Below, piece by piece: positions 1 through 7,101 of a stretch of 19,844 nt of DNA (within the stretch, counting starts at the first letter, position 1; each line of letters begins with the position of its first letter). The DNA is from DASQWC01 sp035640475 (GTDB taxonomy: Bacteria > Actinomycetota > JAICYB01). Both the position numbers and the translations under genes were made by a program. The notes below the pieces were generated by a model, which had not been told where the DNA came from, made no database searches, and worked only from the letters and a program-made list of their open reading frames with translations. The stretch spans positions 1 to 19,844 of the forward strand of contig DASQWC010000082.1 of assembly GCA_035640475.1 (NCBI GenBank), written 5' to 3'.

Positions 1-59
1 AGACCGCCGGTCTCGTGGCGGCGACGATTGTTCGCTATGCGTATGGGAGTCTTGGCTGA
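1..59 (+). CDS. rsmE: C-terminal end of 16S rRNA (uracil1498-N3)-methyltransferase (partial)
   Basis: Only the last 18 complete codons are inside the window, ending at TGA 57-59. They read TAGLVAATIVRYAYGSLG, and the cut codon before them ends in AG, compatible with Glu. An (E)TA(G/A) segment followed by a hydrophobic helix and a short tail matches the end of RsmE, whose SAM-binding knot region reads roughly LRTETA. RsmE methylates U1498 of 16S rRNA and commonly precedes the HIT-phoH-ybeY genes in actinobacteria. The stop overlaps the next start by one base (TGATG). The call rests on a very short match plus context, so it is moderate. Confidence 0.55.
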   Translation, partial: TAGLVAATIVRYAYGSLG

Positions 60-544
60 TGCCCGACAACGACGGCGGCGCCAAGGACATCAACAAGCGT
101 CTGGGGGAGCACCTGCGCCGGTTGCGCAAGCAGAAGGGCCTGTCGCTGCTCGAGGTGGAAGCTGCGTCGGACAAGGAATTCAAGTCGTCGGTGCTCGGCG
201 CGTACGAGCGCGGCGAGCGCGCGATCTCGGCGGCACGGCTGGCAAGGCTCGCTGAGCTGTACCGGCTCCCGTTCCAAGCGATGCTTCCGCCGGACGGCTC
301 GGGGCCGGACGCTCAGCCGTCGAGCGGCGTTGCGCTCGACCTAAGCCGTCTCGAGCAATCCAAGACGCCGGAAGCGAAGACCGTCGCGCGTTACGTCCGG
401 ATCCTGCAGACGCAACGACAGGACTGGACCGGTCGCGTACTTCGCATCCGGGCCGAGGACGTATACGCGCTGGCGAGCGCGTTGGATCGAACGCCGTCCG
501 ACTTCGTCAAGCTGCTCGACGAGCTCGGTATCCGCGCGGTGTGA
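59..544 (+). CDS. bldD: BldD-like XRE-family transcriptional regulator with c-di-GMP signature
   Basis: This 161-residue protein has the BldD architecture. Residues about 15-75 form an XRE helix-turn-helix (LRRLRKQKGLSLLEVE, then SVLGAYERGERAISAARLA). A Pro/Gly/Ser linker (about 77-92) leads to a C-terminal domain (about 93-161). In Streptomyces BldD that domain dimerises around a cyclic-di-GMP tetramer through the signature RxD-x8-RxxD. Here R120-Q-D122 and R131-A-E-D134 are separated by exactly eight residues, so the signature is intact. Length is close to Streptomyces BldD (167 aa). The ATG overlaps the upstream stop, suggesting co-transcription with rsmE and the following HIT gene. BldD represses developmental genes in Streptomyces; the targets here are unknown, and the symbol denotes family rather than proven function. 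Confidence 0.85.
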   Translation: MPDNDGGAKDINKRLGEHLRRLRKQKGLSLLEVEAASDKEFKSSVLGAYERGERAISAARLARLAELYRLPFQAMLPPDGSGPDAQPSSGVALDLSRLEQSKTPEAKTVARYVRILQTQRQDWTGRVLRIRAEDVYALASALDRTPSDFVKLLDELGIRAV

Positions 545-558
545 GTGTTGGAGGCCAT

Positions 559-903
559 GTGAGCGAGTGCATCTTCTGCAAGATCGTTGCCGGTGACATC
601 CCCAGCGACATCGTCCACGAAGGCGAGCACGTCGTTGCGTTTCGTGACGTCAACGCCGTTGCGCCAACGCACGTGCAAGTAGTTCCGCGCATGCACGTAT
701 CGCGCATCGATGAGTTCGACGCGACCCGCGATAGCGCTTGGCTCACCGAGTTGTTCGAAGTCGCGAATCGAGTAGCGCGCGAGGAAGGACTCGACAAGGG
801 GTACCGCCTCGTCGTGAACAACGGAGCGCTGGCCGGTCAAAGCGTCCTGCACGTGCACCTGCACGTCATCGGCGGGCGTCAGATGGGATGGCCGCCCGGG
901 TGA
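559..903 (+). CDS. HIT family nucleotide hydrolase (HINT-like)
   Basis: A 114-residue histidine-triad protein of the Hint/PKCI branch. It begins SECIFCKIVAGDIPS, the usual first strand of the family, has the central THVQVVPRMHVSR strand, and ends with the triad HVHLHVIGG (H98, H100, H102), where the middle histidine is expected to be the nucleophile for adenosine phosphoramidates. The GTG at 559 is chosen because the family sequence starts there and GGAGG lies just upstream (550-554). An in-frame GTG at 541 overlaps the bldD-like stop and would add six residues. HIT genes next to phoH/ybeY are common in bacteria. The physiological substrate is not known from sequence. Confidence 0.9.
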   Translation: MSECIFCKIVAGDIPSDIVHEGEHVVAFRDVNAVAPTHVQVVPRMHVSRIDEFDATRDSAWLTELFEVANRVAREEGLDKGYRLVVNNGALAGQSVLHVHLHVIGGRQMGWPPG

Positions 904-928
904 GCGCTGAGTGCACGCACATCGCGGG

Positions 929-991
929 TATACTCGGGCCACTCATCTTGAAGGGGCGCCTCCGGCGCATCCTGCGGAGGGCAGACTCGGA
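929..991 (+). promoter_or_regulatory. Putative phoH promoter and leader with two competing hairpins
   Basis: The 88-nt gap between the HIT gene and phoH is the largest in this cluster. It contains TATACT at 929-934, a good -10 hexamer, with only a weak -35 (CTGAGT 907-912, 16-nt spacer). The resulting leader can fold two ways. GCGCC (956-960) can pair with GGCGC (964-968). Alternatively CCTCCG (959-964) can pair with CGGAGG (975-980), which contains the phoH Shine-Dalgarno. The two stems share bases and cannot coexist. A regulatory role is inference. Confidence 0.35.
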
Positions 992-1969
992 TTGCCGCAC
1001 CAACTGAAGATTTTGGTCCCCGGGGGGACGCACGTCGTCGACCTCGTGGGACAGGGCGACGAGCTCCTCAGGCGGATCGAAGGTGAGTTCTCCTCAGACA
1101 TCCTCGTCCGTGGGAACGAGATCACGATCACCGGCCCGCAGCAGGATGCCGAGCGCGCGGCGACCGTCTTCGAGGAGCTGCTCGGATTGCTGCGTCAAGG
1201 TCACGAGCTCACGACGGAGGCGGTCGATCGTGCGGTCAACATGGTGAAGGCCGGCGACGGCCCGCGCCCGACGGAAGTCATGGGCGACACGATCACCGTG
1301 ACGCGCGGACGTCCGATTCGACCGAAGACCACCGGCCAGAAGCGGTACGTCGACGCCGTCCGGAGTAACACGCTCGTGTTCTCGATCGGACCCGCCGGCA
1401 CGGGGAAGACGTATCTCGCCGTCGCGATGGCCGTGCGCGCGCTCAAGGAAAAGGAGATCTCCCGGATCATCCTCACGCGTCCGGCCGTCGAAGCCGGTGA
1501 ACGACTGGGTTTCCTTCCCGGGGACATCGCACAGAAAGTCGACCCCTACCTCAAGCCGCTGTACGACGCGCTCTACGACCTTCTCGAGCCGGGACATTTC
1601 GCGCGGCTCGCCGAACGCGGCACGATCGAGGTTGCACCGCTCGCGTACATGCGCGGTCGAACGCTGAACGACTCGTTCATCATCCTCGACGAGGCGCAGA
1701 ACACCACGCCGGAACAAATGAAGATGTTCCTGACGAGGCTCGGCCTGCGCTCCAAAGCCGTCGTCACCGGAGACATCACTCAGATCGATCTACCGGACGG
1801 CCAGTTGAGCGGCCTCGTCGCCGTTCAGGACATCCTGCGGGGCATCAAAGGCCTCGAATTCGTGTACCTGGACGCGTCCGACGTCGTCCGTCACAAGATC
1901 GTGCAGGAGATCGTCGAAGCGTACCGGCGTTTCGATGAGGCGAGAGCCAAGACGCCCAGGATCGGATGA
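992..1969 (+). CDS. phoH: PhoH-family P-loop ATPase
   Basis: A 325-residue PhoH protein. An N-terminal KH-like region (about 1-65, with RGNEITITG) precedes a RecD-like P-loop ATPase domain. Walker A is GPAGTGKT (133-140) and Walker B is FIILDEAQNTT (from 229). The stretch TRPAVEAGERLGFLPGD and the sensor segment VVTGDITQIDLP are also typical. PhoH proteins are cytosolic ATPases linked genetically to YbeY and RNA/ribosome metabolism, and phoH-ybeY adjacency is widespread. The TTG at 992 is preferred because homologous sequence begins there (LKILVPGGTHVVDLVG) and GGAGGG lies 11 nt upstream. A GTG at 911 would add 27 residues of leader-like sequence. The stop overlaps ybeY by ATGA. Confidence 0.92.
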   Translation: MPHQLKILVPGGTHVVDLVGQGDELLRRIEGEFSSDILVRGNEITITGPQQDAERAATVFEELLGLLRQGHELTTEAVDRAVNMVKAGDGPRPTEVMGDTITVTRGRPIRPKTTGQKRYVDAVRSNTLVFSIGPAGTGKTYLAVAMAVRALKEKEISRIILTRPAVEAGERLGFLPGDIAQKVDPYLKPLYDALYDLLEPGHFARLAERGTIEVAPLAYMRGRTLNDSFIILDEAQNTTPEQMKMFLTRLGLRSKAVVTGDITQIDLPDGQLSGLVAVQDILRGIKGLEFVYLDASDVVRHKIVQEIVEAYRRFDEARAKTPRIG

Positions 1970-2439
1970 TCGACGACCCTCCTCAACGCACCATTGAAGT
2001 CTTCGTCGCCAACGAGCAGAGCGACGTCTCCGTGGATGAGCGCCGGCTCATCTCGCTGATGCGCCTCGCCGCTCTCGAGGAGGGCGTCGACCCGCGCGCC
2101 GAAGTGACGATCCTCCTCGTCGAGCGAACGGCGATGGCGTCGCTCAAGGAGAAGTGGCTTGGGGAGCCGGGCGCGACAGACGTTCTCGCGTTTCCGATGG
2201 ACGAACAGGTCCCCGACGACGAGCCGTACATCATCGGCGATATCGTCATCTGCCCCGACGTCGCGCGCGAGCAAGCCACGGCCTCCGGCGACAAAGTAAC
2301 CGAGGAAGTCGACCTGCTCCTCGTCCACGGCTTCTTGCACCTGCTCGGCTACGACCACGTCCGTCCGCAAGACGCCCGCTCGATGCGCCACCGTGAGCGC
2401 AAGATCCTCAGCGAGTTCTACAGGCGCCAGGCGTCATGA
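1966..2439 (+). CDS. ybeY: Endoribonuclease / rRNA maturation factor YbeY
   Basis: A 157-residue YbeY (UPF0054). The metal-binding signature HGFLHLLGYDH (H121, H125, H131) is complete, preceded by the usual GDIVICPDVA strand and the ATDVLAFP segment. YbeY is a zinc-dependent RNase involved in 16S rRNA 3' end processing and 70S quality control. Its ATG sits inside the phoH stop (ATGA, 1966-1969), and its own stop overlaps the next start in the same way, so the phoH-ybeY-corC trio is probably translationally coupled. Length and motif are normal and nothing looks degenerate. Confidence 0.95.
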   Translation: MIDDPPQRTIEVFVANEQSDVSVDERRLISLMRLAALEEGVDPRAEVTILLVERTAMASLKEKWLGEPGATDVLAFPMDEQVPDDEPYIIGDIVICPDVAREQATASGDKVTEEVDLLLVHGFLHLLGYDHVRPQDARSMRHRERKILSEFYRRQAS

Positions 2440-3689
2440 TCTGGGCGATCGTCGCGGTTTGTGTGCTCCTTCTTTTCGGCTCCCTCCTAGCGATGGCCGA
2501 GGCGTCCATGACGCGCACGAGCCGTGTCCGGGCGATGGCGCTGCGCGAAGAAGGCAAGCGGAACGCCGGCGTGCTCGAGCGAATACAAGAAGACCCGGCC
2601 CGGTATCTGAATTCCGTCTACCTCACCGTCATGTTTGCCCAGAACGGCTCGGCCGTCCTCGTCGGTGTGCTTGCCGATCGCATGTTCGGCGAGCTCGGCA
2701 TCACGTTGCTGTCGATCGGTTTCACGCTTGTGTATTTCGTGATCGTCGAAGCGATGTCGAAGACATACGGCGTCTTGCACAGCGACCGCGTAGCGCTGGC
2801 CCTGGCTCCGCTCGTTGCCGGCTTGGCGCGCCTATTCGCACTGCCCGTGCGCGCGCTGATCGGGGTGGCCAATGTCCTGCTGCCGGGAAAGGGATTGAAG
2901 ACAGGTCCGTTCGTCTCCGAGGAGGAGATCCGCCAGATGGCAGAAGTCGGCCACGAGTCGGGCGCCATCGAGGAGGAAGAGAAGGACCTCATCCACTCGA
3001 TCTTCGAATTCGGCGACACGCTCGTCCGCGAGGTCATGACGCCGAGACCGGACATGGTCGTCGTTGAGGCGAACTACACACTCCACGCCGCGACGGAGCT
3101 TGCCGTGAAGAACGGCTTCTCCCGGATTCCCGTGTACGACAACGAGCCCGACAACATCGTCGGAGTTCTGTATACGAAGGATCTCTTCCGGCCCCTGCGC
3201 GGCAAGGATGAGCGTGTGCACACGCTACGAGACGTCATCCGGGAGGCGTACTTCGTCCCGGAGACGATGAAGGTGTCCGACCTGCTGCGTGAGATGCAAC
3301 GCAGGCACGTGCACATGGCGATCGTTGTCGACGAGTACGGTGACGTCGCGGGACTGGTGACTCTGGAGGATGTCCTCGAAGAGATCGTCGGAGAGATCAC
3401 CGACGAGTACGACGTCATCGAATCGCACATCCAGCCCGTGGGAACCGACGCGTGGCGGGTACAGGCCAAGACACCGATATGGGAGTTCAACGAATCGGTG
3501 AAGTCGAACCTTCACGAGGACGAGGCCTGGGACACCATCGGCGGACTCGTTGCGTCGGCGCTCGCCAAGGTTCCCGAGCCCGGCGACGTCGTCCGCAGCG
3601 ACGGATTCGAGTTCCGCGTCGAGCGTGTGAACAGACGCCGGATCGGAACCGTGCTCGTCCGCCGCTCGCACCTCGATGAGCAAGCCTGA
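2436..3689 (+). CDS. CNNM/CBS-domain membrane protein (CorC/HlyC family)
   Basis: A 417-residue protein with the full family layout. A CNNM (DUF21) membrane domain covers about 1-150, with helices near 2-19, 62-80, 87-106 and 120-148. A pair of CBS domains follows (about 203-253 and 266-325; VREVMTPRPDMV and VDEYGDVAGLVTLEDVLEEIVGEI), then a C-terminal CorC_HlyC domain (about 335-410). Family members bind adenine nucleotides and Mg2+ through the CBS pair and are implicated in magnesium or cobalt efflux; the old hemolysin label is historical. The DUF21 domain begins at the N-terminus without a signal peptide, as usual. It overlaps ybeY by 4 nt and era by 14 nt. Confidence 0.92.
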   Translation: MIWAIVAVCVLLLFGSLLAMAEASMTRTSRVRAMALREEGKRNAGVLERIQEDPARYLNSVYLTVMFAQNGSAVLVGVLADRMFGELGITLLSIGFTLVYFVIVEAMSKTYGVLHSDRVALALAPLVAGLARLFALPVRALIGVANVLLPGKGLKTGPFVSEEEIRQMAEVGHESGAIEEEEKDLIHSIFEFGDTLVREVMTPRPDMVVVEANYTLHAATELAVKNGFSRIPVYDNEPDNIVGVLYTKDLFRPLRGKDERVHTLRDVIREAYFVPETMKVSDLLREMQRRHVHMAIVVDEYGDVAGLVTLEDVLEEIVGEITDEYDVIESHIQPVGTDAWRVQAKTPIWEFNESVKSNLHEDEAWDTIGGLVASALAKVPEPGDVVRSDGFEFRVERVNRRRIGTVLVRRSHLDEQA

Positions 3690-4602
3690 GGGCGAGCTCC
3701 GGCTCGGGTCGGCCCCCGAGGGATACCGCTCCGGATTCGTTTCACTGGTCGGCCGCCCGAACGTCGGGAAGTCGACCCTGCTGAACCAGATCCTGCGACA
3801 CAAGGTGGCGATCACTTCGGATCGTCCACAAACGACGCGCAACACGATCCGCGGTGTGTACACAACCGATGAAGCGCAGCTCGTCTTTGTCGATACGCCG
3901 GGGCTCCACAAGCCCGTGACGGCTCTCGGCAAGCGTCTGAACCGTGCCGTCCGGTCGACGCTTGGGGAAGTCGACGCCGTCGTCTTCCTTGTCGACGCGG
4001 CCGACGGTGTCGGGGGCGGCGATGCGTTCATCGCGGACGTGCTGAAGGACTTGAAGACACCTGTTGTCGTTGCGCTCAACAAGATCGATGCCGCGGACGG
4101 CAACGAGGTCGCAGCGGCGAGAGATCGCGTTCGCACGCTCGGCGGCTGGCCGTCGTTTCCGACGTCGGGACGCTCGGGTGCCGGGGTGAAGGAGCTCGTC
4201 GAGGCGATCGTTGCCTGTCTTCCGGAGGGACCGCTCTACTACCCGCCCGACACGCTCACCGACCAGCCCGAGCGCACGCTCGTGGCGGAGCTCGTCCGGG
4301 AGAAAGTGCTCGAGCTCACGCACGACGAGATCCCGCACTCGGTTGCCGTCGTCGTCGACGAGATGGAGCCGGACGACGAGGAAACGATGACGATCGATGC
4401 GACGATCTACGTCGAGCGAGAATCGCAGAAGGGAATCGTGATCGGGAAGGGCGGAGGACTCTTGAAAGTGGTCGGGACGACTGCTCGAAAGGAGATCGAG
4501 GCGTTGCTCGGCACCCATGTGTTCCTTCGTTTGCGGGTGAAGGTCGAGCGCGACTGGCAGCGCCGCGCGACGATGGTCGACCGGTTCGGGTACGGATCGT
4601 GA
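3676..4602 (+). CDS. era: GTPase Era
   Basis: A 308-residue Era. The GTPase domain has G1 GRPNVGKS (26-33), the G2 region DRPQTTRNTIRG, G3 DTPG (73-76), G4 NKID (135-138), and a G5 that reads TSGRSGAGV, with SG where SA is more usual. The C-terminal KH domain (about 205-300) carries IVIGKGG and RLRVKVERDWQ. Era binds near the 3' end of 16S rRNA and helps 30S assembly, which fits its position after ybeY. The ATG at 3676 lies inside the corC-family gene, so translation is likely coupled. The symbol is secure because of the Era-specific KH domain. Confidence 0.96.
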   Translation: MSKPEGELRLGSAPEGYRSGFVSLVGRPNVGKSTLLNQILRHKVAITSDRPQTTRNTIRGVYTTDEAQLVFVDTPGLHKPVTALGKRLNRAVRSTLGEVDAVVFLVDAADGVGGGDAFIADVLKDLKTPVVVALNKIDAADGNEVAAARDRVRTLGGWPSFPTSGRSGAGVKELVEAIVACLPEGPLYYPPDTLTDQPERTLVAELVREKVLELTHDEIPHSVAVVVDEMEPDDEETMTIDATIYVERESQKGIVIGKGGGLLKVVGTTARKEIEALLGTHVFLRLRVKVERDWQRRATMVDRFGYGS

Positions 4603-4913
4603 GTGCGTGGCGCACCGCGGTCCCTGTGCTGTTTGCAGCAGCGGCCGTCGGCGCCCTGTTTCGATCCGCCGGCTCGGGGCTTGTCGGACGAACGGGCGGC
4701 ATCGTCGCCGCCGTTGCGCTCGCCGGCGTCGGCTTCGGCGTCTACCGCGGCCGCAAGTGGGCTCTCGGCTCGGCCTTCTTTCTCGGCCTCTTTTGGGCGT
4801 GGGCGGCGATCGCGCTCGGCGTGCAGGACGTCATGAGCCCCGCGGAGGTCGTTGTGTGGCTCGCGTGGTCGGCCGTGGTGATGACGGGTAGCGTGCGCGT
4901 GAGGACTGTGTGA
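4599..4913 (+). CDS. Small membrane protein, unknown function
   Basis: A 104-residue protein, almost entirely hydrophobic, with four likely membrane helices (about 6-21, 33-49, 54-74 and 80-97) and a short basic tail (RVRTV). Arg/Lys residues at 50-53 (RGRK) suggest a cytoplasmic loop. I recognise no family. It is very probably real because it starts with GTG in the era stop (GTGA, 4599-4602), ends in a GTGA overlap with the adenosyltransferase start (4910-4913), and has no gap on either side. It could be a small transporter subunit or a scaffold, but the sequence alone does not decide. Confidence 0.7.
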   Translation: MSAWRTAVPVLFAAAAVGALFRSAGSGLVGRTGGIVAAVALAGVGFGVYRGRKWALGSAFFLGLFWAWAAIALGVQDVMSPAEVVVWLAWSAVVMTGSVRVRTV

Positions 4914-5500
4914 AGGACCGGGATGCGCCGAAGGCCCTCCCGAAGGTCTACACGCGCAAGGGTGACGACGGGACGACGCAGCTGCTGTTCGGCGGGAAGA
5001 GTCGCGTCGAGAAGTCGAGCTTGCGCGTCGCAGCCTACGGCGATTGCGACGAAGCCGTTTCGGCTTTGGGTGTCGCCCGGGCCGAGGCCCTGGAGTCGGA
5101 CGACGAGGTCGCCGAGCTCGTTCTGCGTCTCGAACGCGAGCTCTTCGTGCTCAACGCGGAGCTTGCGACGGCTCCGAAGGATCGTGGACGACTCCAAGCC
5201 GGCGTCTCGCTCGTCACGCAGGAGATGGTCGATGCCCTCGAGTCGGTGATCGACGACCTGACCAAACGCTTCGAGCAGCCGCGCGACTTCATCGTCCCGG
5301 GAAACACGAGGCTCGGTGCCGCCCTCGACCATGCCGCCCGCGTCGTTCGCCGCGCCGAGCGGTCGGTCGATGCGCTCGCCCGGGCCGAAGAGGTGCGCCC
5401 GGAAGCCCGTGCCTACCTCAACCGGCTGGCCGACCTGGCCTGGGTGGCCGCGCGGTTCGCAGAGCGCGAGGATCGCCAACCGCGTCCCCGTTCGGACTGA
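4910..5500 (+). CDS. PduO-type corrinoid adenosyltransferase
   Basis: A 196-residue ATP:cob(I)alamin adenosyltransferase of the PduO/MMAB family, which transfers adenosyl from ATP to Co(I) corrinoid to give adenosylcobalamin. The N-terminal ATP loop reads YTRKGDDGTTQLLFGGK (14-30). The helical body has AYGDCDEAVSALG (42-54; the more usual form is near YGTVDELNSxLG), FIVPGN (127-132), ARVVRRAERSV (143-153) and YLNRLADLAWVAAR (169-182). These cover the known ATP-contacting Arg/Glu of the RRAER segment. The GTG start is inside the stop of the small membrane protein. Its place among era, recO and uppS is not the textbook order. Confidence 0.9.
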   Translation: MKDRDAPKALPKVYTRKGDDGTTQLLFGGKSRVEKSSLRVAAYGDCDEAVSALGVARAEALESDDEVAELVLRLERELFVLNAELATAPKDRGRLQAGVSLVTQEMVDALESVIDDLTKRFEQPRDFIVPGNTRLGAALDHAARVVRRAERSVDALARAEEVRPEARAYLNRLADLAWVAARFAEREDRQPRPRSD

Positions 5501-5510
5501 CAATAGAGAC

Positions 5511-6278
5511 GTGGCTCCCATCGGGCAGGGCATCGGTCTGTATCGCGCCCAAGGCATGGTCGTGCGCGCAACGAAGCTCGGCGAGGCCGACCGGATCGTC
5601 ACGTTCTACACGCAGAGCCACGGAAAGATCCGCGGCGTGGCCAAAGGGATTCGCAAAGCGAAGTCCCGATTCGGAGGACGGCTCGACGCCTTTACGCACG
5701 TCGATCTCCAGCTCTACCGGGGACGGAGCGATCTCGACATCGTCACGCAGGCGGACATCATCGAGCGGCCGAAACGCATTCGCGCCGACTACGGAGCGTT
5801 CTGCGCCGCCTCGGCCATTGCCGACGCCGTCGACCGGACGACACCCGAGCGCGAGCGCAACGTCCGAGTCTTCCTGCTCCTGAGATCGGCGATCCACGCT
5901 CTCGAGGAGGGCGCTGCCGACCCGGCGCTTCTCGCATACGGATTCCTCGCCAAGCTCACATCGATCGCCGGCCTGCATCCGACGCTTCCCGTGTGCGTCG
6001 ACTGCGGGGCGCCGCATCGCGTCGCCTTCTCCCACGCACGCGGCGGTGCCGTGTGCGCGTCGTGCCTCGAACGTGCGGACCCGAAAGCGTCCGACGTCGT
6101 CCTCGATACGTGGTCGGCATTGCTGACGGATGAATGGAGCCAGCTGCGCGAGCGCCGTCTTCCCGCGAGCACGCAACGGGAGGTCGGCAATCTCTTGCTG
6201 TCCTTCGTCCAGTGGCACACAGAGAGCCGCTTCCGCGCCTTTAACCTGCTGCCGTCGCTCGCGGCGGTGACTGAGTAG
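5511..6278 (+). CDS. recO: DNA repair protein RecO
   Basis: A 255-residue RecO, which helps RecR load RecA on SSB-coated single strands in the RecFOR pathway. The N-terminal OB fold contains YRAQGMVVRATKLGEADRIV and GKIRGVAKGIRKAKSRFGG. The helical C-terminal domain carries a four-cysteine zinc site, CVDCG (C162, C165) and CASC (C182, C185). The GTG at 5511 is chosen because LYR-x-x-G-x-VVR is the usual first strand. The reading frame is open further upstream, but only inside the adenosyltransferase gene. There is no strong Shine-Dalgarno in the 10-nt gap, so coupling to the upstream gene is likely. Confidence 0.93.
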   Translation: MAPIGQGIGLYRAQGMVVRATKLGEADRIVTFYTQSHGKIRGVAKGIRKAKSRFGGRLDAFTHVDLQLYRGRSDLDIVTQADIIERPKRIRADYGAFCAASAIADAVDRTTPERERNVRVFLLLRSAIHALEEGAADPALLAYGFLAKLTSIAGLHPTLPVCVDCGAPHRVAFSHARGGAVCASCLERADPKASDVVLDTWSALLTDEWSQLRERRLPASTQREVGNLLLSFVQWHTESRFRAFNLLPSLAAVTE

Positions 6279-6290
6279 GCTTCAGCCGGT

Positions 6291-7031
6291 TTGAGTGACG
6301 TTCTCGCGCGAATCGATCGCGACAATCTGCCGATGCACGTCGCGCTCATCATGGACGGCAACGGACGGTGGGCGAGCGCCCGCGGGCTTCCGCGCACCGA
6401 AGGTCACCGCGTCGGCATCGGCGAGTCGGTCGCCGACGTCGTCGACGGAGCGCTCGAGGTCGGACTCAAGTACCTGACGCTCTACGCGTTCTCGACGGAG
6501 AACTGGAAGCGCCCGCAGCCCGAGGTCGACTTCCTCATGAACTACAACCAGGAGTGGCTCATCTCCCAGCGGGACGGCTTCAAGGAGAAGGGCGTCCGCT
6601 TCGGCTTCATCGGCCGCCGGGCCGACCCCCGCGTTCCGCAGCGTCTGCTCGATCTCGCCACAGAGACGGAGGAGCTCACCGCGGGCTGCGACCGGCTGAC
6701 GCTGACGATCGCTCTCAATTACGGGGGGTGGGCGGAAGTGGTCGACTCAGTGCGGGCGCTGGCCGCGATGGTCAGCAACGGCGAGCTCTCGCCGGACGAG
6801 ATCAGCGAAGAGCACATCCGTGCGCACCTCTACGCCCCCGAGCTCCCGGATCCCGATCTGATCATCCGCACGTCGGGGGAGAAGCGGATCTCGAACTTCT
6901 TGCTCTGGCAGGGCGCCTACGCGGAGCTGCTCTTCACCGACGTCCTGTGGCCCGACTTTCGCCGGGAGCAGCTCTGGGAAGCGATCGCCGAATACCAGCG
7001 GCGAACGCGAACGTTCGGCGGTGTGGAGTGA
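6291..7031 (+). CDS. uppS: Isoprenyl transferase (undecaprenyl diphosphate synthase family)
   Basis: A 246-residue cis-prenyltransferase. The family signature MDGNGRWA (21-28) includes the catalytic Asp (D22). FSTENWKRP (67-75) and RTSGEKRISNFLLWQGAYAELLFTD (from 193) complete the active site and the pyrophosphate and dimer contacts. It condenses isopentenyl units in Z configuration to make the lipid carrier for peptidoglycan. Actinobacteria can carry several paralogues with different chain lengths, so the product length is uncertain. The TTG at 6291 fits length and spacing after recO; an ATG at 6333 (MHVALIMDGNG) is a fallback. The stop codon lies inside a 9-bp inverted repeat. Confidence 0.92.
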   Translation: MSDVLARIDRDNLPMHVALIMDGNGRWASARGLPRTEGHRVGIGESVADVVDGALEVGLKYLTLYAFSTENWKRPQPEVDFLMNYNQEWLISQRDGFKEKGVRFGFIGRRADPRVPQRLLDLATETEELTAGCDRLTLTIALNYGGWAEVVDSVRALAAMVSNGELSPDEISEEHIRAHLYAPELPDPDLIIRTSGEKRISNFLLWQGAYAELLFTDVLWPDFRREQLWEAIAEYQRRTRTFGGVE

Positions 7032-7086
7032 GCGCAGCGAGATCCACACCGTGTCGCGGGGGGTCCGGGGGGCGCAGCGCCCCCGG
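7019..7086. terminator. Two tandem GC hairpins between convergent uppS and glyS
   Basis: A perfect 9-bp inverted repeat, CGGTGTGGA (7019-7027) with TCCACACCG (7043-7051), spans the uppS stop codon with a 15-nt loop. A second stem follows: CC plus GGGGGCG (7065-7074, one bulged G) pairs with CGCCCCC plus GG (7078-7086) around a CAG loop. Neither is followed by a U-tract on either strand, so these are not classical intrinsic terminators. In high-GC actinobacteria, GC hairpins without U-tracts between converging genes often play that role. Bidirectional termination is inference. Confidence 0.5.
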
Positions 7087-7101
7087 TCAAGTCGAGTAGG
7101 T

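Noticed and set aside
3225..4136. A 303-codon - strand open frame opposite the CBS protein and era
   Set aside because: Antisense shadow crossing two well-supported genes, with low-complexity Ser/Thr/Arg composition.
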